Notes: generated from the sequence alone by a model not told the origin. Positions 48,014 through 56,261 are shown, counted from the stretch's first letter. The stretch: DNA of 64,000 nucleotides from an uncultured Prevotellaceae bacterium (GCA_900317635.1 ONHN01000001.1:1-64000), one strand, 5' to 3'. A program made the numbers and translations.

Positions 48014-48701
48014 TGCCGAGTTTACCGGCATCGCCGGCAAGTTCGTTGAGCCGTTCGCGCGAGGTGCGGGTGTCTATCTTTTTCAGTGCTTCGTTGAGGT
48101 CTTTCACCTCGTCGGTGGTCATGCCCGTGTATTTCCGCACTTGTGCCATGGCTTCTTCCATGTTGGCGAAGTCCGAGACGGTTTGTTGCAGCACTTGGCG
48201 CACGCCGTTGATGGCTTGGATAGCGGCTTGTATGTTCATCACAAGCCCCATCCACTTGTTGCCCCACTCGGCTAAGCGGTCGCTCCATGAGGAGCGTTGC
48301 ACGGTGCGCATTTCCGCGTTCACTTGCGAGATTGCGTCTTTCGTTTCGCGGATGGCGTGAGTGAGGGTGTTCCACTCGGCACTCCCGCGCTGCACGCGGC
48401 CAGAGTTGAGTTCGCGGTTTAGTTCCGCGAGTGTGCGTTTGAGTTCGTGCGGTGCCGAGCGGTCGAGGTTGTGTAGGGCGCGGCTCATGGTGGTAGCGCG
48501 GGCTTCCGTGTTGCGGATCTCGCGCTCTATCTTCTGTATTTCCTTAGAATAGACTTGGAGTCCCTTGCTATCGCCTTTGCCCGAGGCTTCCTCGCGTTTC
48601 TGCTTCTTCTTCGTGAGCCGTTGGTTCAGCTCGTCAAGGCGTTTTTTCGCCTGCTCACTGTTGACGATGAGTTCAATGGTTTTGATGTCGGTGGAGGTCA
48701 T
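48000..48701 (-). pseudogene. Phage tail tape-measure protein, truncated
   Basis: The first 234 residues match a tail tape-measure protein: a long charged coiled coil (about 12-130), a hydrophobic helix (NKWMGLVMNIQAAIQAINGVRQVLQ), then FANMEEAMAQVRKYTGMTTDEVKDLNEAL and RERLNELAGDAGKLGITAKD, the conserved early part of the TMP domain. After about 48000 the frame continues only as antisense of the opposing tail gene, so more than half of a normal tape measure is missing. The junction marks a deletion or inversion in the prophage. Confidence 0.75.
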
Positions 48702-48705
48702 AAAA

Positions 48706-48753
48706 CAAGCGTGCTACGTTTGGTTGGTAGGCCAAAGGTAGCACGCTTGGGAG
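48706..48753 (-). terminator. Terminator of the coiled-coil protein gene
   Basis: Perfect 12-bp arms (caagcgtgctac at 48706-48717; complement at 48738-48749), followed on the minus strand by 'ttttatg'. It lies between the secreted coiled-coil gene and the tape-measure start. Confidence 0.6.
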
Positions 48754-48774
48754 GAGGGGGAAAAGACAGAAAAG

Positions 48775-49986
48775 CTAATCAAACTTAATTGCCTTTCCCG
48801 TTAGGACTTTTTGTGTCCCATCCATAAATGTCAAAATAACTTTTGTTATATCCATCTGTGTAGCATCGCCAGATACGAAATAGCTTGAGTGGTCCCACTC
48901 CCAACTTGCAGATTCATATTGTTTTAACGGTCCAGTTCCTTTGAAATGACCTATTTTGCGAACATCATTAACATCGTTGGTTATTCGCCAATATACATCT
49001 ATGTATTTAATGGTCTTAGCATTTGTGTTCAAATACTTAAAATCCATAGAGACCATTGAATATTCACTACTCCAATTCCAGTCAAGAAAAAATCCGTATG
49101 GCGCAACCTTTTTTAGATTGTCAATATAGTTTGACAATGATAAATAATTAAAGAATTCAATATCTTCTGTATTATAAAAAGGGTTTGATGTAAGACTATC
49201 TGCATATACTTCACAATGATATGTATAAGATTTAATTTGTTTTAGCGTGTTAGGAATCTTTGACCTATGCATTACTAAATAACCTTCACCCATATATTCT
49301 GTTTTGTATGTTATATATGTTATGGAATCATTGCGAATATCTCTTATTAAGATACTATCTCTATCGCGGATTTTCTCATCACATAAATCACAATTTAAGT
49401 AATGCTGCCCTATAGGTAGCCACTCCCATTCATGATTAGCACGATAAATTTCTGCTGCTTTTTGCTTAGCAAGTTCAGCTTGTCTTGCTTCTTCTTGTCT
49501 TACGCGTTCAATGGAATCACGTTTTGCTTTTGCGATAGAATCAGCCCTGACGCGTGCGATAGAATCAGAAACTTCTTTTGCACGAATACTATCCAAATAC
49601 TGCTGCCTTTGAAAATTTAATCTTTTGAATTTATCGGCTAAAGAAATATTATATTGTAAAACTAAAGCGTCTATTTCTTCGGTTTTTAATTGAGGAATGT
49701 TACGATTCTTCTTTATAATTTTCGCATACTCTTTCGTAAGTGTTATAACAACATTACTTGTTGAAGTGAGTACATAAAGATTTTGAGCTTTTTTATCATA
49801 GGCATAAACTCGAGTAATGTTGTTTACCTTGTCAAGCATAACATTTTCACGCGAAGAATAATAGCCTCTTGCATCTGCATCATATATAACAAATGCTTGT
49901 CGCATTATGGAATTTGTATCATCATATTGTGAAAATCCGACTAAGCAAGAAATAAATGAAATGAATAAAAGTACAGCTCTTTTCAT
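48775..49986 (-). CDS. Secreted coiled-coil hypothetical protein (moron-like)
   Basis: 403-aa protein from MKRAVLLFISFISCLVGFS, a signal peptide; a start at 50010 adds eight non-signal residues. After a beta-rich N-terminal part, residues about 130-195 form a coiled coil with 'DSIAR/DSIAK' repeats every seven to eight residues. A small domain with a C-x-x-C pair (NCDLCDEKI) follows, and then a beta-sandwich-like C-terminus (YIDVYWRITNDVNDVRKIGHFKGTGP...). Function unknown. It has its own promoter (TACTTTTG, 50008-50015) and terminator inside a phage tail region and is AT-rich, the pattern of cargo inserted into a prophage. Confidence 0.6.
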   Translation of the reverse strand: MKRAVLLFISFISCLVGFSQYDDTNSIMRQAFVIYDADARGYYSSRENVMLDKVNNITRVYAYDKKAQNLYVLTSTSNVVITLTKEYAKIIKKNRNIPQLKTEEIDALVLQYNISLADKFKRLNFQRQQYLDSIRAKEVSDSIARVRADSIAKAKRDSIERVRQEEARQAELAKQKAAEIYRANHEWEWLPIGQHYLNCDLCDEKIRDRDSILIRDIRNDSITYITYKTEYMGEGYLVMHRSKIPNTLKQIKSYTYHCEVYADSLTSNPFYNTEDIEFFNYLSLSNYIDNLKKVAPYGFFLDWNWSSEYSMVSMDFKYLNTNAKTIKYIDVYWRITNDVNDVRKIGHFKGTGPLKQYESASWEWDHSSYFVSGDATQMDITKVILTFMDGTQKVLTGKAIKFD

Positions 49987-50007
49987 AATTTTGCAAGTTA
50001 AGTAATG

Positions 50008-50015
50008 CAAAAGTA
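50008..50015 (-). promoter_or_regulatory. -7 box for the coiled-coil protein gene
   Basis: TACTTTTG on the minus strand matches TAnnTTTG, 21 bases before the start codon. It lies between this gene and the phage-type gene upstream. Confidence 0.5.
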
Positions 50016-50031
50016 TGAAAAGTATATTGAA

Positions 50032-50667
50032 CTACCCACGCTCACGGCGAATTAAATTATCAAACAGCCCCGAAAACTCCTCTTCGATGAGTTCACCGAA
50101 TTTTTCCTTTAAGACCTGCGTAGAGATAAACCACGACACATTGAACCAAGGACGGCGAGCGCGGGGCTTCTTCTTGTGGTGCTCGTGGCGATAGACGGGG
50201 TCGAGGAAATATAGGCCACCACCGTTCTTCGCAGCCTTCTTATAGCCAGCCCCAGCCTGCGACGCTCTTCGCGCGTCGGGCTGACTGCTGGCGCGTCTGT
50301 TCACATTGAGGAACTGCAAGTCGTGCACGTCGATAAGAAAGCGACTATGCAGCTGGCGGAACAATTCACGGCAAACACCGAGTTTCTCGCGATAGTCCTG
50401 CTGACTTCGCGTATTATAGCGGCAAAGGATGAACACCGTAAAGACGCGCCGCTTAAACCAACCGCCCGACTTTCGGGTAGTGCTGTCCTCGCTGGTATCA
50501 GTGAGACAGACGAAGGCTTTGTGGCTTCGGCTATTGGAAAGCATTTCTTCCAAATAGCTGATGCCACTGCAAGAGCAAGGATAGAACGCGTGCGTCCTTG
50601 CGAGTTTGTTTTTCTCTACTAACTCGTAAAGGTAGTTGTGAAAATCAAATAACGTTTTGGGGTTCAT
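50032..50667 (-). CDS. Phage-type structural/assembly protein, unknown
   Basis: 211-aa basic protein without signal peptide. Helical N-terminus (TLFDFHNYLYELVEKNKLAR), a beta segment (FTVFILCRYNTRSQQDYREKLGVCRELFRQLHSRFLID), a Ser/Arg-rich linker with GGGLYFLDPVYRHEHHKKK, and FNVSWFISTQVLKEKFGELIEEEF at the end. I do not recognise a family. Its place, immediately after the 303-aa gene (13-base gap) and upstream of the tape-measure gene, fits a tail or head-tail assembly gene of a Bacteroidales prophage. GC content is nearer to the core genome than that of the cargo genes. Confidence 0.5.
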   Translation of the reverse strand: MNPKTLFDFHNYLYELVEKNKLARTHAFYPCSCSGISYLEEMLSNSRSHKAFVCLTDTSEDSTTRKSGGWFKRRVFTVFILCRYNTRSQQDYREKLGVCRELFRQLHSRFLIDVHDLQFLNVNRRASSQPDARRASQAGAGYKKAAKNGGGLYFLDPVYRHEHHKKKPRARRPWFNVSWFISTQVLKEKFGELIEEEFSGLFDNLIRRERG

Positions 50668-50680
50668 AGGCTTTTTAGTT

Positions 50681-51592
50681 TTACTTAGTGCGTATGCGCT
50701 CTAACTCGTAAGCTTCGCGAGCTTTGGCGTTCAGCTCTGCGAGTACGCCCCAGGTGTCGGCGGCGAGAACAGCATTGGTTTTGGTGATGTCGCCGCCGTT
50801 AAGAGCACGTATTTCCGCTTCCGTAATGGCCTTCATATTGGGCCAGTCGTCTTCACCGCCTTTGGGACTTGGGCGGAAAAGGTCGGGGAACTCGGAAGCA
50901 AATAAGTGCTTCACACCGTAAAGCCACGAAACGAGATTGAACTTCATTGTGCTATCGACTTCGCCTTTATACCCAGGATAAAGAAGCGAAGCGATTTCTC
51001 GCAGGCATTCTTCGCATTTGCTTTTTAGTTCGCCCCAGCCATCGCCACACTTCGCGTGGCGGACTGACTGCGAACGCAAATGCTCAGATCGCTGAAGGCG
51101 TTGTTGGCTCTGCAAGAAAGCTTGAAAGTAATTTTCGACTTGTAGATAGTGACCAAAGGGAAACGCTCGGAGGTCGGAATTGACAGCCGTCGCCCTGTTC
51201 TTCACAATGCTTTTTAGCCCGCCCGTGCGGAATGAGCTTCGCCCATTCTTCGCACGACCACGGGCAGCATTGTTCAGACCGCTACCGCTGGTATAATGCT
51301 CCAACCTTACGGGGAACGTCGATGGCTGGCCGATAAATTCAAGCTGCATTGCTCCATATAGTAGGTCGTCACGCCTAACGGGATAGACCGCCCGTCCGCG
51401 TCTAAGAATATAGACGCTTCCGTCCGCCACTTTGCGGACAATATGCAGACGCGCGAAGCGCAGGAAAGCATAGAGCATCACACGCTCCACGTGCACGTCT
51501 TGCCCTAAGAGCGTATAGACAAGCAGAAGCTGCTTATCGTCGAGTTCCTGCCAACTCGTGGGCACGTTTATAGATAAAAAAGATGCTTCCAT
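50681..51592 (-). CDS. Conserved prophage protein, unknown function
   Basis: 303-aa protein from the start MEASFLSINVPTSWQEL; a longer frame to 51613 adds seven residues. The N-terminal half is helical (DDKQLLLVYTLLGQDVHVERVMLYAFLRFARLHIV). The middle is basic and low in structure. The C-terminus is an acidic helical domain with ALNGGDITKTNAVLAADTWGVLAELNAKAREA, a motif I recall from proteins of Bacteroidales prophage structural regions. No enzymatic motif. It precedes the 211-aa gene by 13 bases, so both are one operon ending in the truncated tape measure. Assignment is contextual. Confidence 0.5.
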   Translation of the reverse strand: MEASFLSINVPTSWQELDDKQLLLVYTLLGQDVHVERVMLYAFLRFARLHIVRKVADGSVYILRRGRAVYPVRRDDLLYGAMQLEFIGQPSTFPVRLEHYTSGSGLNNAARGRAKNGRSSFRTGGLKSIVKNRATAVNSDLRAFPFGHYLQVENYFQAFLQSQQRLQRSEHLRSQSVRHAKCGDGWGELKSKCEECLREIASLLYPGYKGEVDSTMKFNLVSWLYGVKHLFASEFPDLFRPSPKGGEDDWPNMKAITEAEIRALNGGDITKTNAVLAADTWGVLAELNAKAREAYELERIRTK

Positions 51593-51634
51593 ACTGCGAA
51601 AGTACGGAAGCATGATATGGTTAGAAAAGACAAT

Positions 51635-52390
51635 TTATTTGTGTGTGTATGTACATTTAGGATAATTGGAACAGCCCCAAAATTTACCATACTTCCCATT
51701 CCTAAATACTAAATTGCCTCCACATCTTGGGCATTTACCTTGTTGGGTAGCGACATTCTTTCTATATACGTTATTCTCTATAGTTCGTAAATGAGTTTTA
51801 CGAATTTCAGGGTCAACAATGTTTATAGAAAGTAGTTGTCTAAAAATATATTCTTTTTCAGCGGTAGTTAAAAGGAATGTATTATAACTATATATGACGC
51901 TTTTTAGCTGAGATGGATGTATGACTATATGCTGTGTTGAAATTTTAAGATCTGCTCCTTTTAGGAAAACGACTATAGGTATAAATTTATATGGACTTAT
52001 ACCTAAGATATATTGAAGAGCTTTTATGTGTGCTTCGTTTTGCCTTATGGGGTTATAAAACTTATATTTTGTTCCATACTTGTTTTTTGTCCAATACTCG
52101 GCATTATCAGTACCGAAAATCCACCCCGAATAGTTCTTAGTTTCTATCACAAAGATCCCAAACTCTGAAATGACGATATGGTCTATTTGCGTTGAAAAAC
52201 CACTCTTTTGGATGAAGAAATCGTTTATCAAGCAGTAACTATCAGGTAACGATGATAGAATGCTTGCTATGTGCCATTCTCCCCTTTTCCCCTTTATGCT
52301 TGCATAATTGAGCCTATAGAATATAGCGAATATTATTAGGGCTAAGAAAAGTCCGAATAACAGCATCGAGGTGGATAATGCGACAGACAT
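51635..52390 (-). CDS. NERD nuclease-like protein with zinc ribbon
   Basis: 251-aa membrane-anchored protein. One N-terminal helix (about 8-26) is followed by a NERD domain (about 30-150). Its nuclease-like motifs are KGKRGEWHIASIL, the acidic Asp of QIDHIVISEFGIFVIETKNYSG (D..E.K core) and NPIRQNEAHIKAL. A C-terminal topoisomerase-type zinc ribbon (CPRCGG...WGCSNYPKC, about 218-245) probably contacts nucleic acid. NERD proteins are restriction-like nucleases, often plasmid- or defence-linked. It is AT-rich, follows a -7 box (52416-52423), and sits at the right end of the prophage remnant. A role in defence is inference. Confidence 0.82.
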   Translation of the reverse strand: MSVALSTSMLLFGLFLALIIFAIFYRLNYASIKGKRGEWHIASILSSLPDSYCLINDFFIQKSGFSTQIDHIVISEFGIFVIETKNYSGWIFGTDNAEYWTKNKYGTKYKFYNPIRQNEAHIKALQYILGISPYKFIPIVVFLKGADLKISTQHIVIHPSQLKSVIYSYNTFLLTTAEKEYIFRQLLSINIVDPEIRKTHLRTIENNVYRKNVATQQGKCPRCGGNLVFRNGKYGKFWGCSNYPKCTYTHK

Positions 52391-52415
52391 AAAAGCAAGC
52401 AGAGAGTTTATGTCG

Positions 52416-52423
52416 CAAAAATA
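52416..52423 (-). promoter_or_regulatory. -7 box for the NERD gene
   Basis: TATTTTTG on the minus strand matches TAnnTTTG, 25 bases before the start codon. It falls just beyond the stop of the gene fragment at 52428. Confidence 0.5.
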
Positions 52424-52427
52424 CTAT

Positions 52428-52583
52428 TTATCCAAAGAAATAGCAGCTGTCATCGCGTTTATTTTCATAGGCTTTAAACTGGTCGGCTTCGTACTTTGAC
52501 GAAGATTTATACGTGGGCAAGTTGTCGGCATAGCGGTTGAGGAAGTCTTGCACTTCGTGCTTCGCGGGGCGGAGGCTTTGCAT
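52428..52583 (-). pseudogene. Short gene fragment of phage type
   Basis: A 51-codon frame (MQSLRPAKHEVQDFLNRYA...KYEADQFKAYENKRDDSCYFFG) with clear coding character in a frame other than the longest open one. In the same frame upstream, coding-like residues (AGRHKAT, then TAG, then QAHHASIATRS) continue to about 52650 and are interrupted by an in-frame stop. The piece is therefore probably the 3' end of a larger gene, lost at its 5' side. No family recognised. Confidence 0.4.
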
Positions 52584-52715
52584 AGCAGAGCGCGTAGCGA
52601 TAGAAGCGTGGTGTGCCTGCTACGTTGCCTTATGGCGGCCAGCAATAGTCAGCAAATATCATAGCCCCCGCTGGCTATAGTAAGCACATTCTTGAGGAGA
52701 GATAAACATCTCCAA

Positions 52716-52866
52716 CCCATCGGCGAACTTCCTCCTGCCCGTCGGCGAACTTTCTCCAACCCGTCGGCGAACTTCCTCCTGCCTTTTGGAACAAATTCTC
52801 CGTCGGGTAGGAAAAAGTTTTCCGTCGGGTAGGAAAAAATTTTCCGTCGGGTGGGAAAAAATTTAC
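52716..52866. repeat. 22-bp repeat array in inverted halves
   Basis: Three tandem copies of 'cgtcggcgaacttcctcc'-like units (52716-52785) are followed by three of 'ccgtcgggtaggaaaaag'-like units (52799-52866). The second set is roughly the reverse complement of the first (about 15 of 21 positions), so the whole can fold as a repeat hairpin. An 84-residue open frame across it simply translates the repeats. Confidence 0.6.
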
Positions 52867-52989
52867 CCCCGAGTAGGAGCGATGTATTATGAGCGGAGTC
52901 CAACGTTGACTTCCAAACTTATTGGGCGGTTATTCGTAGGAAAGCCGTAAGGAAAAATCGAACAATTCCGTGTAGTAGTGAGGGGCTTT

Positions 52990-53219
52990 CTGTCGCCGTA
53001 GGCGACACATTATGCTTAACCCCCGTCGCTCGAAGCGTAAGCGAAGAGCGTCGTGGGGAAAAGTGACAAACAGCAATGCGTCTCCGTAGGAGTCGCACAA
53101 ACAATAAGTTAGATTGATGTGCGACTCCTACGGAGACGCAGATACACCCCGCATCTAATACCCCATACACCCCGCATCTAATACCCCACGACGCATTTCA
53201 TGCGACGGGGGTTAAGCAT
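52990..53219. repeat. Nested palindrome region
   Basis: Concentric perfect inverted repeats: 18 bp (53012-53029 with 53202-53219), 10 bp (53049-53058 with 53184-53193) and 21 bp (53078-53098 with 53119-53139). A two-copy direct repeat, 'acaccccgcatctaatacccc', fills 53143-53187. The left end matches the repeat at 2992-3030. Nothing codes here. The full gap 52584-53334 holds only repeats. Confidence 0.7.
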
Positions 53220-53262
53220 GGTATGTTGCCTACGGCAACTTTTACCGGACACCAATATCTGG

Positions 53263-53293
53263 TAATCATTCAACCCTCATTTATAGAACACCC
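53263..53293. repeat. Orphan end of the MITE-like element
   Basis: These 31 bases match the right end of the MITE-like element (4033-4063) at 28 positions, including 'atttatagaaca'. No opposite end is present within the neighbourhood, so it is a solo or decayed copy at the right border of the accessory region. Confidence 0.6.
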
Positions 53294-53334
53294 CTAAACA
53301 GAAAGTCTTTTGATGATTTAATTCATGCACTACC

Positions 53335-53949
53335 CTACTCTTCGCCCTTCAATATAGGAAGGCGCAGGCTGAAGCGGACGGCGAGGAGGCGCACGACGAC
53401 AACGGTGACGGCGCAAGCTGCGGCATCGTAGCCTTTAGGCAAGTTAAGAACGTAGCAAAGCCAATAGGCCCCGCCGCCGAGAACGCAGGCAAGGGCATAG
53501 ATTTCTTTACGGAAGATGAGGGGCACTTCGTTGATGAGCACGTCGCGCATGACACCGCCGCCTGCTCCCGTCATAGCACCCATAATGACCGCCGTCCAGA
53601 AGGGAAAGCCTGCTTGCAAGGTTTTCTCCATACCCGTGAGTGTAAAGAGGGCCAAACCGATGGTGTCGAAGAGAAACCACGTATTGTTTTGTCGGACGAG
53701 CAATTTGCGGAAGATGATAACCCATACGAGGGCAATGGCCGTACAGACAAGATAGAAACTGTCGGTCATCCAAAATGGCGCATGCCCCAACATGAGGTCG
53801 CGCATCGTACCGCCACCTATAGCCGTCGTCAGACCCACGACGTAGGCGCCGAAGAGGTCGAAATGCTTAGCCGAGGCAAGGCGTATGCCCGATATGGCAA
53901 AGGCCAGGGTGCCTATGAAGTCGCAAATCGTTATAAAGTTGATATCCAT
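53335..53949 (-). CDS. TRIC-like cation channel family protein (UPF0126)
   Basis: 204-aa inner-membrane protein with about seven helices in two repeats, each carrying the family motif GGGxxRD (AIGGGTMRDLMLG, about 43-55; GAGGGVMRDVLI, about 128-139). Bacterial TRIC homologues form trimeric monovalent cation channels; older annotation is UPF0126/YicG. The C-terminus is a short basic tail (RFSLRLPILKGEE). It is the first core gene right of the accessory region, 33 bases from the dehydrogenase gene on the same strand. Confidence 0.88.
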   Translation of the reverse strand: MDINFITICDFIGTLAFAISGIRLASAKHFDLFGAYVVGLTTAIGGGTMRDLMLGHAPFWMTDSFYLVCTAIALVWVIIFRKLLVRQNNTWFLFDTIGLALFTLTGMEKTLQAGFPFWTAVIMGAMTGAGGGVMRDVLINEVPLIFRKEIYALACVLGGGAYWLCYVLNLPKGYDAAACAVTVVVVRLLAVRFSLRLPILKGEE

Positions 53950-53982
53950 ATAGACGGTAAAAAACGGTATGCTTCCATCGTG

Positions 53983-54936
53983 TTAGTTGACCACGTTTTG
54001 TGGTTTTCCGGCATAGAAGCTACGGATGTTGTTGATGAGGATATGGGCAATGCGCTGTCGCGCTTCCTCTGTTGCCCAAGCAATGTGTGGTGTGATGAAA
54101 CAATTCGGTGCGGCGAAGAGCGGATTGTTGGCCTGCGGTGGTTCTACGCTCAAGACGTCAGCACAATAGGCCCCCAGCCTTCCGCTTTGCAAGGCAGCGA
54201 CGACGGCAGCCTCATCAACTAAGCGTCCGCGGGCTGTGTTGATAAGAATCAAGCCTTGTTTTGCTCTGTTCAGAAGCTGTGCATTAACGAAACGTTCGTT
54301 ATCGGAGGTGAGTGGGCAGTTGAGACTGACCACATCGGACGTAGCAAAGCCCTCCTCTATGCTAACGGGGCGCACATCGGCTGGCAGCTGGGCTTGCGTC
54401 TTGGAGGTGACGGCACAAAGCCTTACGCCGAAAGGCCGCAGGTAGCGCGCCACAGTGCTTCCTATTTGCCCAAAACCCACGATGCAAACTTGTTTACCCG
54501 TCAGTTCGACGAGCTTGCTGTCCCAACAGCAGTAGTCGGGACTTTTAGCCCAAAAACCATCGCGATTCATCTGTGCGTATTGCCCCACCTGATTGGTCAC
54601 GTTGAGCAAATGTGCCACGACCATCTGCGCCACTGCAGCATTGCCGTAGCCTGCTGCATTGCTCACAACGATGCCATGGCGGCGCGCAGCAGCGACATCA
54701 ACCGTATCGTAACCTGCTGAGGCCAAAGTAACGAGGCGCAAGGCGGGTAGCCCAGCAAAATGCTCTTCGCCCAAGCGCGTCTTGTTCACAATCAGGACTT
54801 CTGCACCCGCCGCACGCGAGAGTACGTCCTGCGGTGCCGTGCGGTCATAGACGATGAAATCGCCTAAAGCCTCAAAAGCTTCCCACGTCATATCGCCAGG
54901 ATTGAGCGTGTAGCCATCAAGAAAAACTATCTTCAT
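53983..54936 (-). CDS. D-2-hydroxyacid dehydrogenase (NAD-dependent)
   Basis: 317-aa cytosolic oxidoreductase interconverting 2-hydroxy and 2-oxo acids. The NAD-binding motif is VCIVGFGQIGSTVARYL (GxGxxG, about 147-163). Catalytic residues are Arg in LILINTARGRLVDE (about 229-242), Glu downstream, and His in NCFITPHIAWATEE (about 283-296). Family members include D-lactate, glycerate and phosphoglycerate dehydrogenases. The short length and single-domain C-terminus exclude full SerA with ACT domains; hydroxypyruvate/glycerate reductase is possible. It shares strand and close spacing with the TRIC-like gene and the T9SS plug gene. Confidence 0.88.
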   Translation of the reverse strand: MKIVFLDGYTLNPGDMTWEAFEALGDFIVYDRTAPQDVLSRAAGAEVLIVNKTRLGEEHFAGLPALRLVTLASAGYDTVDVAAARRHGIVVSNAAGYGNAAVAQMVVAHLLNVTNQVGQYAQMNRDGFWAKSPDYCCWDSKLVELTGKQVCIVGFGQIGSTVARYLRPFGVRLCAVTSKTQAQLPADVRPVSIEEGFATSDVVSLNCPLTSDNERFVNAQLLNRAKQGLILINTARGRLVDEAAVVAALQSGRLGAYCADVLSVEPPQANNPLFAAPNCFITPHIAWATEEARQRIAHILINNIRSFYAGKPQNVVN

Positions 54937-54988
54937 TTAGGGTCGAATGTTTCAAGCGTTAAGAGAGCTAAGGAGCTCCCCCCTACCC

Positions 54989-56248
54989 CTACCTTGGTGC
55001 AAACGTCGGACAAGTCCAGGCCACGAGTTGCCAATATCGGCTACCAGAAGGGCGATAATAGACGAGGGCGGCGTATTCGTTTTCCGTTTGCCAATAGTCG
55101 CCGTCAGCCTGATAGCATGCTCTACTGCCCGAAGGCTGACAGAGGTAGGTGTAGCTATAATATCCTTGTTTCAGATACAGCTGAGCGGTATAGGCTTCGG
55201 CAGTTTCGTCGTAGGTCATGCGATAAGCGCGCGCAGGACAGCCTGGTGTCCACTGACCATATATATAATAATGTGTATCGGGTCGTGGATCTGTATGAAG
55301 CGTGAAATGTGCAAAGCTGTATTCGCCTTGGGTGGCCGCATCTTGTCCGTCGTCGGTGCGAATGACGCGTTGACCATTGCGGTCGGGTTCGGTGAGGTAG
55401 CTACGCAGAGGTTCATCCATCATGAGGCGTGCTTGATAGTTATCGCCGTCCCAACGAACGCTCTCTTGGTGCATACCAGGATAGCGCGTGCTACGCATTT
55501 CGAAAGCACGAAACTGACTTCCGGCACGAAAGATGAGGTCGCGCGAATGGCTCCACTCCAGTTCGTTGCCAAGTACGTAGGTGGGGCGTGCGTCCAACAC
55601 GGCATTGTCTGTGCGACGGTTCTGAAGGACCAATGTCCTTACTTCTTCGTCGGCACGGCGAAGGGGCTGACTGCCTAAGTTTACTTTCATGCCCAGTTGC
55701 TGCCAAACCCCATTGCGACCAGCATCGGTATCGGTTGTAGCTGTGAGGCTTACGCTTCCCGTGCCATCGCATACGGCAAACCACACGCGCAACACGTCTG
55801 TCACCTCGCCCGTGTCTTCGTCCTCGGCGGTTACTACCAAACGATAGTTTCCACTAATGATGGGCGTCATGCGCTGATTGGGAAATTGCAAACGATAGTG
55901 CGTATAGGTCTGCACGGTGCCTATGCTCTCATCGTATTCTTCAATAGGTTCCGTTTCTGCTACAGAGCGAACATACTCGCTCTCGAATAGCCCTTCGGTA
56001 GGTTGGAAGTTGGGCGTGAGGTGTTCGATGTGATACTCGAAGCGCCGATAGCCAGCACTAAGGTCGTCGAAACTCAATGTGAAAGTCTCGCCCGTTCCAA
56101 GGCCGATAACGGGCAAGGCGGCACCGTCGGCACCGCAACGCACTTCGACCGTGGCAATATGCTCGTCCAGCACTTCCGTAAAGGGTTGCGCCGAACAAGG
56201 CAGGCAGCACAGCAGGCTGAGTACAATATTATATAGTATGCGCTTCAT
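54989..56248 (-). CDS. T9SS plug protein (DUF5103 family)
   Basis: 419-aa secreted protein with a signal peptide (about 1-21, ending LPCSAQ). The order of domains matches DUF5103, the periplasmic plug that closes the type IX translocon. The N-terminal beta domain shows the FSFDDLSAGYRRFEYHIEHL and SEYVRS landmarks. The central LMVKVN-like strand block follows (GMKVNLG..., RTLVLQNRRTDNA, LEWSHSRDLIFRAGSQFR). The C-terminal TPGCPARAYRMTYDETAEAYTAQLYLKQGYYSYTYL is characteristic. It implies that the organism has a type IX secretion system. A -7 box ends six bases before the ATG, suggesting an almost leaderless mRNA. Confidence 0.85.
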   Translation of the reverse strand: MKRILYNIVLSLLCCLPCSAQPFTEVLDEHIATVEVRCGADGAALPVIGLGTGETFTLSFDDLSAGYRRFEYHIEHLTPNFQPTEGLFESEYVRSVAETEPIEEYDESIGTVQTYTHYRLQFPNQRMTPIISGNYRLVVTAEDEDTGEVTDVLRVWFAVCDGTGSVSLTATTDTDAGRNGVWQQLGMKVNLGSQPLRRADEEVRTLVLQNRRTDNAVLDARPTYVLGNELEWSHSRDLIFRAGSQFRAFEMRSTRYPGMHQESVRWDGDNYQARLMMDEPLRSYLTEPDRNGQRVIRTDDGQDAATQGEYSFAHFTLHTDPRPDTHYYIYGQWTPGCPARAYRMTYDETAEAYTAQLYLKQGYYSYTYLCQPSGSRACYQADGDYWQTENEYAALVYYRPSGSRYWQLVAWTCPTFAPR

Positions 56249-56253
56249 CGCGG

Positions 56254-56261
56254 CAAAGTTA
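56254..56261 (-). promoter_or_regulatory. -7 box very close to the T9SS plug gene
   Basis: TAACTTTG on the minus strand matches TAnnTTTG and ends 5 bases before the ATG (56248). Transcription would start within a base or two of the start codon. Confidence 0.45.
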
